From: Paraburkholderia largidicola
Lineage (GTDB): Bacteria; Pseudomonadota; Gammaproteobacteria; Burkholderiales; Burkholderiaceae
Direction of reading: 5' to 3'
DNA length: 64,000 nucleotides
Assembly: GCF_013426895.1 (NCBI RefSeq)
Contig: NZ_AP023175.1
Span: 372,001 to 436,000 of the forward strand
Part shown: piece by piece, positions 11,187-19,429 of the stretch
Numbering within the stretch: position 1 is the stretch's first letter
Layout: each line of letters opens with the position of its first letter
The notes under the pieces: model-generated
The model's database searches: none
What the model was told of the DNA's origin: nothing
What the model saw: the letters and a program-made list of their open reading frames with translations, nothing else
Translations under genes and position numbers: made by a program

Positions 11187-11600
11187 TCACGCAGCCTGCC
11201 CAGCCGCGCTTGCACGACGCCGCCGCGTCCCTGTTGTCTTCGGTACTTCCTCGACGGGCGCAACGTCACTCGTCCGCTGCGCCTGATAGGACTCTCCCCA
11301 TTCCCTGAGGCTGATCAGCACCGGCGCGAGCGTCTCGCCGAAAGGCGTCAACTCGTATTCGACCTTCGGCGGAACCTGCGGATAGACATGGCGCGCCACG
11401 ATCCCATCCGCTTCCAGCTCGCGCAGTTGCAGCGTCAACATGCGTTGCGTCGTGTTCGGCAACAGCCGGGTGAGCTCCATGAAGCGCTTCTTTTCATGCA
11501 TCAGATGAAACAGGATCACCGGCTTCCACAAGCCGCCGATGACCGAAAGCGTCACTTCGACGGCGCAGCCGCTCTTGCTGTCCAGGCGTTTGGGTCGCAT
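11187..11600 (-). CDS. HxlR-family transcriptional regulator
   Basis: A 137-aa winged-helix protein of the HxlR type: C12 in SGCAVEVTLSVIGGLWKPVIL, the ELTRLLPNTTQRMLTLQLRELEADGIV recognition region, and the VEYELTPFGETL wing. Such proteins sense electrophiles or oxidants, often through the N-terminal Cys. It is divergent from the oxidoreductase at 11801 and probably controls it. The basic Ala-rich C-terminal tail (RRRRASAAGQAA) is an extension beyond the domain. Confidence 0.9.
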   Translation of the reverse strand: MRPKRLDSKSGCAVEVTLSVIGGLWKPVILFHLMHEKKRFMELTRLLPNTTQRMLTLQLRELEADGIVARHVYPQVPPKVEYELTPFGETLAPVLISLREWGESYQAQRTSDVAPVEEVPKTTGTRRRRASAAGQAA

Positions 11601-11617
11601 GGCGTTTATACCTACAT

Positions 11618-11645
11618 AATTGATAGTACCGGCTTTAATTGTACC
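11618..11645. promoter_or_regulatory. Candidate HxlR operator
   Basis: The divergent HxlR/oxidoreductase spacer holds two similar half-sites, AATTGATAGTACC and AATTGTACC, 6 nt apart. The stretch is AT-rich in an otherwise GC-rich region and lies right before the HxlR start. Confidence 0.4.
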
Positions 11646-11800
11646 TTCTTGCAGTAATCGACGTGCGACCGGACAATCACGGCGTGGTCGCGGCGCTGTC
11701 GCGACCTCGCGCGCCGACCAGGGCGCGCGATCGCTATCTTCGACGGCGATGCCGCATCGCGCATCGTCAGTCCGTCTATCGACTATCAGGAGTTCCTTCG

Positions 11801-12808
11801 ATGAAAGCCATTGCCTTGCGCCAGCCTGCCGGACTGGACAATCTCGTACGCACGGAACTTGCCGATCCCGGCGCGCCGGCAGCCGGCGAAATCCGCGTGC
11901 GTATCCACGCGAGTTCGCTCAACGCTCATGACCTCGGTGTCGTCACAGGGCGTCTGCGTACCGAAGACGGTCGCATTCCGATGTCGGATGGCGCGGGTGT
12001 CGTCGAAGCGGTCGGCGACGGCGTGACGGAATTCGCGGTTGGCGACGCCGTCGTATCGACGTTCTTTCCTTACTGGCTCGACGGCGGCCCGACGCTCGCC
12101 GATTTTTCGACGACACCGGGCGATGGCGTCGACGGCTACGCTCGCGAGCGCGTCGTGCGTCCTGCGCAATGGTTCACGCACGCGCCGCGCGGTTACAGCC
12201 ACGCGGAGGCTGCGACGTTGACCACTGCTGGCCTGACTGCATGGCGCGCGCTCGTCGTCGATTACGCGCTGAAGGCGGGCGATACCGTGCTGGTTCAGGG
12301 CACAGGCGGCGTCTCGATCTTCGCGCTGCAGTTCGCGAAGCAGATGGGCGCGACGGTGATCGCGACGTCGTCCTCCGACGAGAAACTGACGAAAGCCCGC
12401 GCGCTCGGCGCCGATCACCTGATCAACTACAAACGCGATACCGACTGGGCCGCGAAGGTACTCGAAATCACCAATGGTCGCGGTGTCGACAACGTGGTCG
12501 AAGTGGGCGGTCCCGACACGCTCGCGCAGTCGATCCGGGCTTGCCGGATCGGCGGTCACATCGCATTGATCGGCGTGTTGACGGGAATTGCGGGGCAGGT
12601 GCCGACGGCCGAACTGATGCGGCGTCAGCAGAAGCTGCAGGGGTTGATCGTCGGCAGCCGGAAACACCAACTCGACATGATCCGCGCGATCGATGCGAAC
12701 GGGATCAAGCCGGTGATCGACAGCACGTTCGCGCTCGACGAAATTGCCGACGCATTCCGCCATCAGGCGGCGGGCAAGCATTTCGGCAAGGTGTGTCTGG
12801 CGGTATGA
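11801..12808 (+). CDS. Zinc-independent medium-chain oxidoreductase (NAD(P)-dependent alcohol dehydrogenase/quinone reductase-like)
   Basis: A 335-aa MDR-superfamily protein. The N-terminal GroES-like domain has SDGAGVVEAVG where zinc alcohol dehydrogenases have GHE, so the catalytic zinc site is missing. The Rossmann domain has GTGGVSIFALQFAK and then ATSSSDEKLTKA, which fits NADP preference. It probably reduces quinones, enals or similar electrophiles. AGGAG before the ATG at 11801 supports the start; upstream frame extension is not protein-like. It is divergent from hxlR, a common inducible detoxification pair. Confidence 0.87.
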   Translation: MKAIALRQPAGLDNLVRTELADPGAPAAGEIRVRIHASSLNAHDLGVVTGRLRTEDGRIPMSDGAGVVEAVGDGVTEFAVGDAVVSTFFPYWLDGGPTLADFSTTPGDGVDGYARERVVRPAQWFTHAPRGYSHAEAATLTTAGLTAWRALVVDYALKAGDTVLVQGTGGVSIFALQFAKQMGATVIATSSSDEKLTKARALGADHLINYKRDTDWAAKVLEITNGRGVDNVVEVGGPDTLAQSIRACRIGGHIALIGVLTGIAGQVPTAELMRRQQKLQGLIVGSRKHQLDMIRAIDANGIKPVIDSTFALDEIADAFRHQAAGKHFGKVCLAV

Positions 12809-12840
12809 AGCGGGCGGCGGAAACGATCGGCCGCCGCAGG

Positions 12841-12867
12841 CGATCTTCGCCTTTCAGGTGAAGATCG
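12841..12867. terminator. Bidirectional terminator hairpin
   Basis: Near-perfect inverted repeat CGATCTTC-G-CCT / AGG-T-GAAGATCG with a TTC loop, between the convergent oxidoreductase and the exported protein gene. Confidence 0.6.
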
Positions 12868-12874
12868 TGACGGG

Positions 12875-13723
12875 TCAGTAGTAAAGCCAGCGTCCATACT
12901 CCGGCGACCAGTACCAGCGCCCAGCATACGGCGCCGGCTGGTAGTCGCCGTTCCAGGCAGCGGGTGGCGCATAGTAGGCGTACGGACGGGCGGCTACGCT
13001 GGTCGGCCGCTGCACGTAGCCATAGGCTTGCGGCGGCGGTCGCATCGCGACGGGCGGCGGCGCGTACTGCGTTCGCGGTCGCGCGTACTGTGGCTCGGTC
13101 GTATAGACCTGTGCCGTCCGCGGCATCCCGGCGTCGTCGCCTTCGTCGTCGGCGAACGCGTCAGCCGGCATGGCGTTCTGTTGTGGCACGCGTCCCGTAG
13201 ACCGCACGACGCCGGTATTTCGCGGCGGCGCGCTGGGGCGTTGAACGGGTTGCGGATTCTGCAGTGAATCGGTGTCCGTCCAGGCGTCGGATGTCACGGG
13301 TGGAGCGTGACGGGCGACTGGCTTGGATGACGCGATGCGCGTGCCGCTGGATGCAGGAGAGGGTGTGCCTGCCTGTTCTCCAAGCGGCTTCGAGGTGACG
13401 GGCACCTCCTGCACGGTCTCGATCTCGCTTGCGTCGCTGTAAACGTGTTTGATGTCGAGGATGGGTTTGCGAGCCGCCTCGCTTGTCGGTTTCTGCGCCC
13501 GCGCTTCCGTTGCGGGCGGCGTCGTGGCGGCAGTGCCCTTTGTTGCGGCCTCGCGCGCGAGTTCCTCTTTCGCCGCCTTGTAGCCGCGATCGTAGGCCGC
13601 TTTCACTTCCCGATCCTGGGCCTCGGCGTCGTCGGCCGCGCTGTAGGCGTGGGACGATGCCGAACACAGGCAACCTGTGGCGAGAAACGCGCCGGCCAAA
13701 GTCTGCCTCAAGTGTGCGTCCAT
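12875..13723 (-). CDS. Proline/tyrosine-rich exported hypothetical protein
   Basis: A 282-aa protein with a signal peptide (TLAGAFLATGCLCSASSHAYSA) that is probably cleaved after the SHA-YSA region. The mature N-terminal part is charged and helical (AQDREVKAAYDRGYKAAKEELAREA). The centre is low-complexity Pro/Thr/Ser. The C-terminal 70 residues are rich in Tyr, Pro and Trp and end GRWYWSPEYGRWLYY, a tail seen in many secreted proteobacterial proteins of unknown role. The ATG at 13723 has GGGAGG upstream, so it is preferred over the longer frame. Location is periplasm or cell surface. Confidence 0.7.
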   Translation of the reverse strand: MDAHLRQTLAGAFLATGCLCSASSHAYSAADDAEAQDREVKAAYDRGYKAAKEELAREAATKGTAATTPPATEARAQKPTSEAARKPILDIKHVYSDASEIETVQEVPVTSKPLGEQAGTPSPASSGTRIASSKPVARHAPPVTSDAWTDTDSLQNPQPVQRPSAPPRNTGVVRSTGRVPQQNAMPADAFADDEGDDAGMPRTAQVYTTEPQYARPRTQYAPPPVAMRPPPQAYGYVQRPTSVAARPYAYYAPPAAWNGDYQPAPYAGRWYWSPEYGRWLYY

Positions 13724-13914
13724 GAGGCCTCCCTTTATGGTTATTGATGGCGAATCGTACAACGTCTCCGGCGACAAAAAAACGCTAGCGATGCCATTGC
13801 GTGCGCTTCCCAACCGAACCTTCAGTCGTATGCGCTTGCAACGAAACGTGATGCGGTCTCATGCCGTGTGGGATGAGTCACACATAGCGTCGACGCCGCC
13901 AGGGAAGCAGAACG

Positions 13915-14172
13915 CTATGGCTTGCTCCAGACCAGCCGCCAGCACATGAGAAAGGTACCGTTCGCGTCCCTTGAAACCGCGCCTTCAGATGTGCACGTCG
14001 TACCGGGCATTGCGGGGCCGAACTGGGCGACTTCCCGATCGGCGTCGGCGAGTGCATCGGCGGGCACCCGTCCCCAGATGGACAGACTGGCCAGTACGCC
14101 GGCACAGCCGACCAACATGGTCAGCGAACGTTTCAATCGGGCGGGGCGCTTGGCAATAAGGTCGATTCGCAT
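13915..14172 (-). CDS. Small exported hypothetical protein (85 aa)
   Basis: The basic N-terminus (RIDLIAKRPARLKR) leads into one hydrophobic segment (LTMLVGCAGVLASLSIWG), a signal anchor or signal peptide. The mature part has two cysteines (C60, C77) and the phrase SRDANGTFLMCW. That phrase recalls the C-terminal variable parts of type IV pilin-like proteins, but similarity over such a short stretch proves nothing. An AGAG-type ribosome site precedes the ATG. Confidence 0.5.
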   Translation of the reverse strand: MRIDLIAKRPARLKRSLTMLVGCAGVLASLSIWGRVPADALADADREVAQFGPAMPGTTCTSEGAVSRDANGTFLMCWRLVWSKP

Positions 14173-14300
14173 CGGGAGGCTCTCTCAGGCGGGGCTTATG
14201 AGCGCTCTTATCGGCATCGGCTGCCAAAAGAATAGATCCCGCTTCAAGTATTTTTTTCGGGCCAGATTATTGGCGTTCGCAAAGCGGTCGGCGGAAGGCT

Positions 14301-15257
14301 TCAGTTGCCAGCAGCGGGTTCCCGTCGAGCGTTCCGGCGCAGCATGTCGGCGGGCACACCGAACGTTCGGACAAACGCGCGGCGCATGCGCTCGCGATCC
14401 GCAAACCCCGTTTCCTGCGCCACGACGTTGATCGTGTGCCGGCCCTGTTCGATCATGAAGCGGGCCGCTTCCAGCCGAAGCTGCTCCACCGCCTTGGCGG
14501 GCGATTGACCGGTCTCGGCCGCGAACGCGCGGCTGAACTGGCGAGGACTGAGATTAGCCACCGCGGCCAGCTCCTCGACGGTCAGCGGATTGCGCAGGTT
14601 CCGGCGGATGTGCGCCAGCACCAGTTCGATCCGGTCGGACTTCGGCGTCATGTCGAGAAGGGCGGAATGTTGCATCTGCCCACCGAGCCGGCGCTGATTC
14701 ATGACGAGAAGCCTCGCGACCATTTTCGCGGCTTCGGGACCGAGGTCGTTATCGATCAACGCCAGAACGAGATCGATCCCCGCCGTCATGCCGGCCGAGG
14801 ACCAGATGGGACCGTCATTGACGAAAATCCGGTCTTCTTCTGTGATGACTTCCGGAAAGCGCGCCCTGAATTCAGCCGCGTGTGCCCAATGCATGGTGGC
14901 GCGCCGGCCATTCAGAAGCCCGGCCTCGGCGAGAACGAATGCGCCGCTGCAGATCGAGGCAATCCGTCTCGACGCCCTCGCTGCTTCCTGAACGAACGCG
15001 ATCACAGCGTCATCGGAGGACGGCATTTTCATTTCGGTGATCGAGCCCACGATGACCGTATCGAAAGCCGGATCGCCGAACGCTTCCGTTTCCAGTGTCA
15101 TGCCGCCCGAAGAACGAACGGGACCGCCACGCGCAGACAGCACATGGACATCGTAGCACGGACCCGCCGGCGGCAGGTTCGCGATTTCGAATGCCGTTAG
15201 CGCCGCGAGACTCATCATCTGAAATCGTTGCGGCACGATAAAGCCAATCCGATGCAT
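14301..15257 (-). CDS. GlxA-family transcriptional regulator (DJ-1/PfpI domain plus AraC HTH)
   Basis: A 318-aa protein. Residues 1-185 form a DJ-1/PfpI-like domain with the nucleophile-elbow motif ASICSGAFVLAEAG. Residues 210-310 form an AraC-type double helix-turn-helix (LTVEELAAVANLSPRQFSRAFAAETG and INVVAQETGFADRERMRRAF). GlxA-type regulators sense small amino- or amide-type metabolites through the PfpI domain. It is divergent from the nitrilase gene with 213 nt between them, so nitrilase control is the natural guess. Confidence 0.9.
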   Translation of the reverse strand: MHRIGFIVPQRFQMMSLAALTAFEIANLPPAGPCYDVHVLSARGGPVRSSGGMTLETEAFGDPAFDTVIVGSITEMKMPSSDDAVIAFVQEAARASRRIASICSGAFVLAEAGLLNGRRATMHWAHAAEFRARFPEVITEEDRIFVNDGPIWSSAGMTAGIDLVLALIDNDLGPEAAKMVARLLVMNQRRLGGQMQHSALLDMTPKSDRIELVLAHIRRNLRNPLTVEELAAVANLSPRQFSRAFAAETGQSPAKAVEQLRLEAARFMIEQGRHTINVVAQETGFADRERMRRAFVRTFGVPADMLRRNARREPAAGN

Positions 15258-15470
15258 AGGTATTCCCGAGGTCAGGCTTGCGCGCCTGACCGCAAATTAG
15301 CGTCATTCCACGGGTCGTATTCGCAGATTTCTTCTCGATGCCGCGAGCGCCGCACGCGCGGACAACGCGCGTCATGAATGGTGGCAACAACGACATAGAT
15401 CGTAAAGGGCAGAGGCGATAACGTACAAGCACTTCATCATCTGTCTCGCACCAGCGAAAGGAACACCATC

Positions 15471-16457
15471 ATGTCAAAGATTATCCGGGCCGCAGCCGTT
15501 CAGATCGCGCCCGTTCTCTACAGCCGGGAAGGCACCGTCGATAAGGTCGTCAAGAAAATTCTGGAACTCGGCAAGCAGGGCGTCCAGTTTGCGACCTTCC
15601 CTGAGACTGTCGTTCCGTACTATCCGTACTTCTCGTTCGTCGAATCGCCGTTTGCAATGGGCGCCGAGCATTACAAGCTGCTCGATCAGGCAGTCGTCGT
15701 GCCGTCCGAGACGACGCGTGCCATTGGCGAAGCCGCGCGTCAGGCAAAAATGGTGGTGTCGATCGGCGTCAACGAACGCGACGGCGGCACGCTCTACAAC
15801 ACGCAATTGCTATTCGATGCCGACGGCACACTGGTGCAACGCCGCCGCAAGCTCTCGCCGACCTATCACGAGCGTATGGTCTGGGGAATGGGCGACGGTT
15901 CGGGTCTGCGCGCGATCGATACCGCCGTGGGCCGCGTCGGTCAGCTCGCCTGCTGGGAGCACTACAACCCGCTCGCGCGCTATGCGCTGATGGCCGATGG
16001 CGAGGAAATCCATTCGGCGATGTATCCGGGTTCGTTCGCGGGCGATCTGTTCTCCGAGCAGATCTCCGTCAACATCCGCCAGCACGCGCTGGAGGCGGGC
16101 GCCTTCGTCGTCAACGCGACGGCGTGGCTGACTCCCGAACAACAGCAGCAGATTCTGCAGGATACGAATACCACCCAGGTTGGGCCGATCTCGAGCGGCT
16201 GTTTCACGGCGATCGTTTCGCCCGAGGGTGAGTACATGGGCGGCGCGCCGCTGCGCGAAGGAGAGGGCGAAATCATCGCCGACCTCGACTTCTGGCAGAT
16301 CGACAAGCGCAAACGCATGATGGATTCACGCGGCCATTACAGCCGTCCCGACGTGCTCGGGCTGGTGATCGATCGCACGCCGAAGACGCATGTCATCGAG
16401 CGCTCGCTGCGGGCGCCCGGCGAAGAGCCCGTGAGGGATCTCGAAGTACTCGCGTGA
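15471..16457 (+). CDS. Nitrilase (carbon-nitrogen hydrolase family)
   Basis: A 328-aa enzyme of the nitrilase superfamily with the complete triad: E45 ([12 protein letters not shown]), K127 ([10 protein letters not shown]) and C161 ([12 protein letters not shown]). The HYNPL motif and length match true nitrilases of the aliphatic/arylacetonitrile type, which convert R-CN to R-COOH plus ammonia and form large helical oligomers. AAAGGA before the ATG supports the start. A beta-carbonic anhydrase gene follows 82 nt downstream on the same strand. The natural nitrile is unknown. Confidence 0.92.
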   Translation: MSKIIRAAAVQIAPVLYSREGTVDKVVKKILELGKQGVQFATFPETVVPYYPYFSFVESPFAMGAEHYKLLDQAVVVPSETTRAIGEAARQAKMVVSIGVNERDGGTLYNTQLLFDADGTLVQRRRKLSPTYHERMVWGMGDGSGLRAIDTAVGRVGQLACWEHYNPLARYALMADGEEIHSAMYPGSFAGDLFSEQISVNIRQHALEAGAFVVNATAWLTPEQQQQILQDTNTTQVGPISSGCFTAIVSPEGEYMGGAPLREGEGEIIADLDFWQIDKRKRMMDSRGHYSRPDVLGLVIDRTPKTHVIERSLRAPGEEPVRDLEVLA

Positions 16458-16539
16458 ACTGAGACTCGTGAGGTCGTGCGCGCACGATGCGCGCAACTCG
16501 ACTGTCCAACTTTGTGCTGTTATCCAAGGAGTAGCAGAA

Positions 16540-17082
16540 ATGAATTTCAACGATGTCATGCTGGAGCGCAACGCCCAGTTCGCCGAGACCGGGTTTTCGC
16601 CGGAACTCAAGATGCTTCCGTCGACGGGGACGGTCGTGATCGGTTGCGTCGACCCGCGCGTCGATCCCGTGAATGTGCTGGGGTTGAAGCAGGGTGAAGC
16701 GGCCGTGATCCGGAACGTGGGCGGGCGCATCAACAACGCGTTACTCGAAACGCTGGCGGTGTTGAGCGTCGTCGCGGCATCGGCGGGGCGCCCGGATGGC
16801 GCGCGCAATCTCGTGCTCCTTCAGCACACCGATTGCGGGATCATCGGCTGTCACCGGCATGCGCCCGCCTTGCTCGCGAAGCATCTCAATGTCGAGACGG
16901 ATGCGCTCGATGATCTCGCGATCACCGAACCCTACAAGGCGGTCGCGCTCGATGTCGAAGCGCTCAGGGCAAACAAGGCGCTGCCCGATGGCATGGTGGT
17001 GTCGGGTCTGGTCTACGACGTCAAAACCGGCAAGATCGAAACGGTCGTCCCGCCAGCACCGTTGCGGGCGCCTGCCGCCTGA
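16540..17082 (+). CDS. Beta-class carbonic anhydrase
   Basis: A 180-aa enzyme interconverting CO2 and bicarbonate. Zinc ligands and the Asp-Arg dyad are visible: C36-x-D38-x-R40 (IGCVDPRVDP), H96 and C99 (QHTDCGIIGC). The PRVDP form and the GGRINNALLETLAVLS block mark the short, atypical beta-CA clade. AAGGAG precedes the ATG at 16540. It probably shares a transcript with nitrilase. It converges on the ankyrin gene, and I see no clear terminator between them. Confidence 0.88.
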   Translation: MNFNDVMLERNAQFAETGFSPELKMLPSTGTVVIGCVDPRVDPVNVLGLKQGEAAVIRNVGGRINNALLETLAVLSVVAASAGRPDGARNLVLLQHTDCGIIGCHRHAPALLAKHLNVETDALDDLAITEPYKAVALDVEALRANKALPDGMVVSGLVYDVKTGKIETVVPPAPLRAPAA

Positions 17083-17119
17083 CGGTTCCCGCATCGGCCA
17101 TCGTGCAGAACAGGCGCGG

Positions 17120-18784
17120 TCAATCGGGTTTCGAAGTCACGCGATCATCTGGCAGCAACGCTTGCGCGACGCCTTCCGAAAACCGCATTGGCCGGCCTTC
17201 GATCAGCAGTCGTTCGGCATCCGCTGGATCGCGCTCGATCTCAGGCAATCCATGCGCGACGAGCGCGCGAGCGCAGCCGATCCAGTCGCCGTGTTCAATC
17301 ACATCGGGTTCATTGAACGAAGCCCACGACAGCGTGCCCAGCACGTCGGCACCGAATCCATGCGTCTCACGCCAACTCGCTCCATGAGAAAGCAGGAACG
17401 CAGTCAATTCGGCATCGCCGCGAAACACGGCATGGTTCACCGCCGACGCGTCCCAATCACCGCCGCGCGCAGCGATCGGCCAGCCGAGTTCGACCATGAC
17501 CTTGACCGCTTCACGGGATCCCCAGGCGGCTGTATCCGGCAATAGCCGCAACTGGTGCTCCGGCAAAGCACGAGGAAGATCAGGATGCAGTGCCTGAATG
17601 CGCCGCGCCTCGCTTGCATCGGCACGCGCACAGGCCGCGACGAACTCGTCTTCGGCGCTGAGTGTGTCGTCTGCCCCGGCTTCGCGCAACAGATCTGCGA
17701 CCTCGCGCAGTCCCGTTTGCATCGCCAGCCGCCAGGCACTGACGCCACCGGGCGTGCGCGCCTGCGGATCGGCGCCGGCGGCGAGCAGGGCGGCGATATG
17801 ACGAGCCGATCGCCGCACGGCGATCGCGCGCATCAGCGGCGGTCCCCATGTCGTCGTCGGACCGGCTTCGACGGGTTCATTTGGATCGCCGCCGTGTGCC
17901 AGCAGCAGTTCCAGTGCAACAGGGCTCGGCATGTCGAGTGCCCGGCGCAGCGCATTCGTTCCGCCGACGCGCGCGCCATACGCGAGCAGCAGGCGGGTGC
18001 ACGCTGGCTCCTCAAGCGAGTGATAGAGCGATTCTCCGTCGTTGGGGTCCGCTCCCGCTGTCAGCAGCATCTCTGTCAAAACGGCATCGCGATTGACGCC
18101 CGCCGCGCCGTAGAGCGCGGACAACGGCTCCGACTCGTCGGGCGACGCCAGCGTAGCGGGCGGATAACGATTACCGATACGCTGGTTGGGATGGGCGCCG
18201 GCCTGAAGCAGAAACCGCGCGCAATTGCGCAGACGTTCAGCAAACTCCGGCAGTTGGCCGAGGCGCGAATGCGTGACGGCGACGAGCGGCGGAAGATTCA
18301 GCGGCCCGTCCGCCCGGTTGATCCAGTCCGGATCGGCGGCGACTGCGCGGGCTATTGCATCGAGTTGTCCCGCGGCGCACGCGACCGACACATCCGACGA
18401 AGGCAAGCCAGGATGATCGCGCAGCAACTGCGCCGCAACGCGCGGTCTTCCCGCGTCGTAGCTGCCAACGACATCGCCGCCGTAAGCAAGGCCAAGCCAG
18501 TACCGGATCCAATCCTGCTGTTCGCGCGGCACGGCACGGCTTTCGACATACAGGCGAAGCTCTGTCCATGAAGCGAAGCCGTACTCGCGCGCGATGCAGG
18601 ATTGCGCATCGTGCAGACGCAATCCGAGTGCGACGACTTCGTCACGCGTTCGATGCGCGGCGGCGGGAAGGTTGCTGGTGAAGCGCGAGATAGCCGTTGC
18701 ATCGCCATCGCGATAGAGGCGGAGCAGTTCTTTCGCCTGCTTCTTCAGATGGTCGAGATTGGCCCCGGAAGGCAGAGTCTTCAT
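17120..18784 (-). CDS. Ankyrin-repeat protein
   Basis: A 554-aa protein. The N-terminal segment (NLDHLKKQAKELLRLYRDGDATAISRF, then REYGFASWTELRLYVE) is a known lead-in for a family of bacterial ankyrin proteins. Ankyrin-like helix pairs follow throughout, with clear units such as LLAHGGDPNEPVEAG, LLAAGADPQARTPGGVSAWRLAMQTG and LLREAGADDTL. No signal peptide or catalytic motif is seen, so a cytoplasmic protein-interaction role is likely but the partner is unknown. The ATG at 18784 has GAGGAT upstream. Confidence 0.82.
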   Translation of the reverse strand: MKTLPSGANLDHLKKQAKELLRLYRDGDATAISRFTSNLPAAAHRTRDEVVALGLRLHDAQSCIAREYGFASWTELRLYVESRAVPREQQDWIRYWLGLAYGGDVVGSYDAGRPRVAAQLLRDHPGLPSSDVSVACAAGQLDAIARAVAADPDWINRADGPLNLPPLVAVTHSRLGQLPEFAERLRNCARFLLQAGAHPNQRIGNRYPPATLASPDESEPLSALYGAAGVNRDAVLTEMLLTAGADPNDGESLYHSLEEPACTRLLLAYGARVGGTNALRRALDMPSPVALELLLAHGGDPNEPVEAGPTTTWGPPLMRAIAVRRSARHIAALLAAGADPQARTPGGVSAWRLAMQTGLREVADLLREAGADDTLSAEDEFVAACARADASEARRIQALHPDLPRALPEHQLRLLPDTAAWGSREAVKVMVELGWPIAARGGDWDASAVNHAVFRGDAELTAFLLSHGASWRETHGFGADVLGTLSWASFNEPDVIEHGDWIGCARALVAHGLPEIERDPADAERLLIEGRPMRFSEGVAQALLPDDRVTSKPD

Positions 18785-18969
18785 TGCGGATCCTCGTGCA
18801 TTGGAGGCTGTCGGTCCGCAACACCGCCTGCACAAAGGATGGTGAGATAACGCATTGGCTATCGCAGGTGAGTTCAACTCTTTCCGCGGACCCGGAAGCG
18901 GCCTGTACCGCTGACGAGATGCTAGGAGAAGACGGGCAGCGCCGTCAACTCCCGCGCAATTGCACGGAT

Positions 18970-19410
18970 CTATTCCTGCGGCGGCAACAGCGCCAGCAGC
19001 AGTCGCCGCAACTCGAGAGATTCGCGCTGCGTCAGCCTCGCCGTGAGGATGCGCTCGACTTCCTCGACACGCGGACGCAAGCTTGCAAGCTGCTTCTTGC
19101 CGTCCGCAGTGAGAAACAGCACATAACTGCGCTTGTCGACGGGATCGTCGGACCGTTCGATCAGGCCGTTGCGAACCATGCGCGCGACGAGATCGGCGAT
19201 CGTCGAACGGTCCACGTCGAGTTCATCGCCGAGTTGCCGCTGATTGACGCCGGGTGTCTTATGCAGGATCTCGAGCGCCGCGTACTGGACGCTCGTGATC
19301 TCCGCGGAGACTTCGTTAAGCCACACCGCTACGTGGCGCTGCTGGGCGCGGCGCACGAGACTGCCCGTAAATTTCGAGAGCGCTTCGGGGTTGTCGTGTC
19401 TGGTCGGCAA
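18970..19410 (-). CDS. mobR: MarR-family regulator, probably MobR-like
   Basis: A 146-aa MarR winged-helix protein: the VNQRQLGDELDVDRSTIADLVARMVRNGLIERSDDPVDKRSY segment is the recognition helix plus wing. It lies 19 nt after the stop of the 3-hydroxybenzoate hydroxylase gene on the same strand. In Comamonas testosteroni the MarR protein MobR represses mobA and is released by 3-hydroxybenzoate, so the same role is inferred here. The first in-frame start is a TTG at 19410 with no clear ribosome site, which suggests translational coupling to the upstream gene. A GTG 13 codons in is an alternative. Confidence 0.75.
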   Translation of the reverse strand: MPTRHDNPEALSKFTGSLVRRAQQRHVAVWLNEVSAEITSVQYAALEILHKTPGVNQRQLGDELDVDRSTIADLVARMVRNGLIERSDDPVDKRSYVLFLTADGKKQLASLRPRVEEVERILTARLTQRESLELRRLLLALLPPQE

Positions 19411-19429
19411 TTTCGGCGTATCGAGCGGG

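Noticed and set aside
18785..18877. Longer N-terminus for the ankyrin protein
   Set aside because: The upstream 31 codons lack family similarity; the ATG at 18784 has a ribosome site and the known family start.
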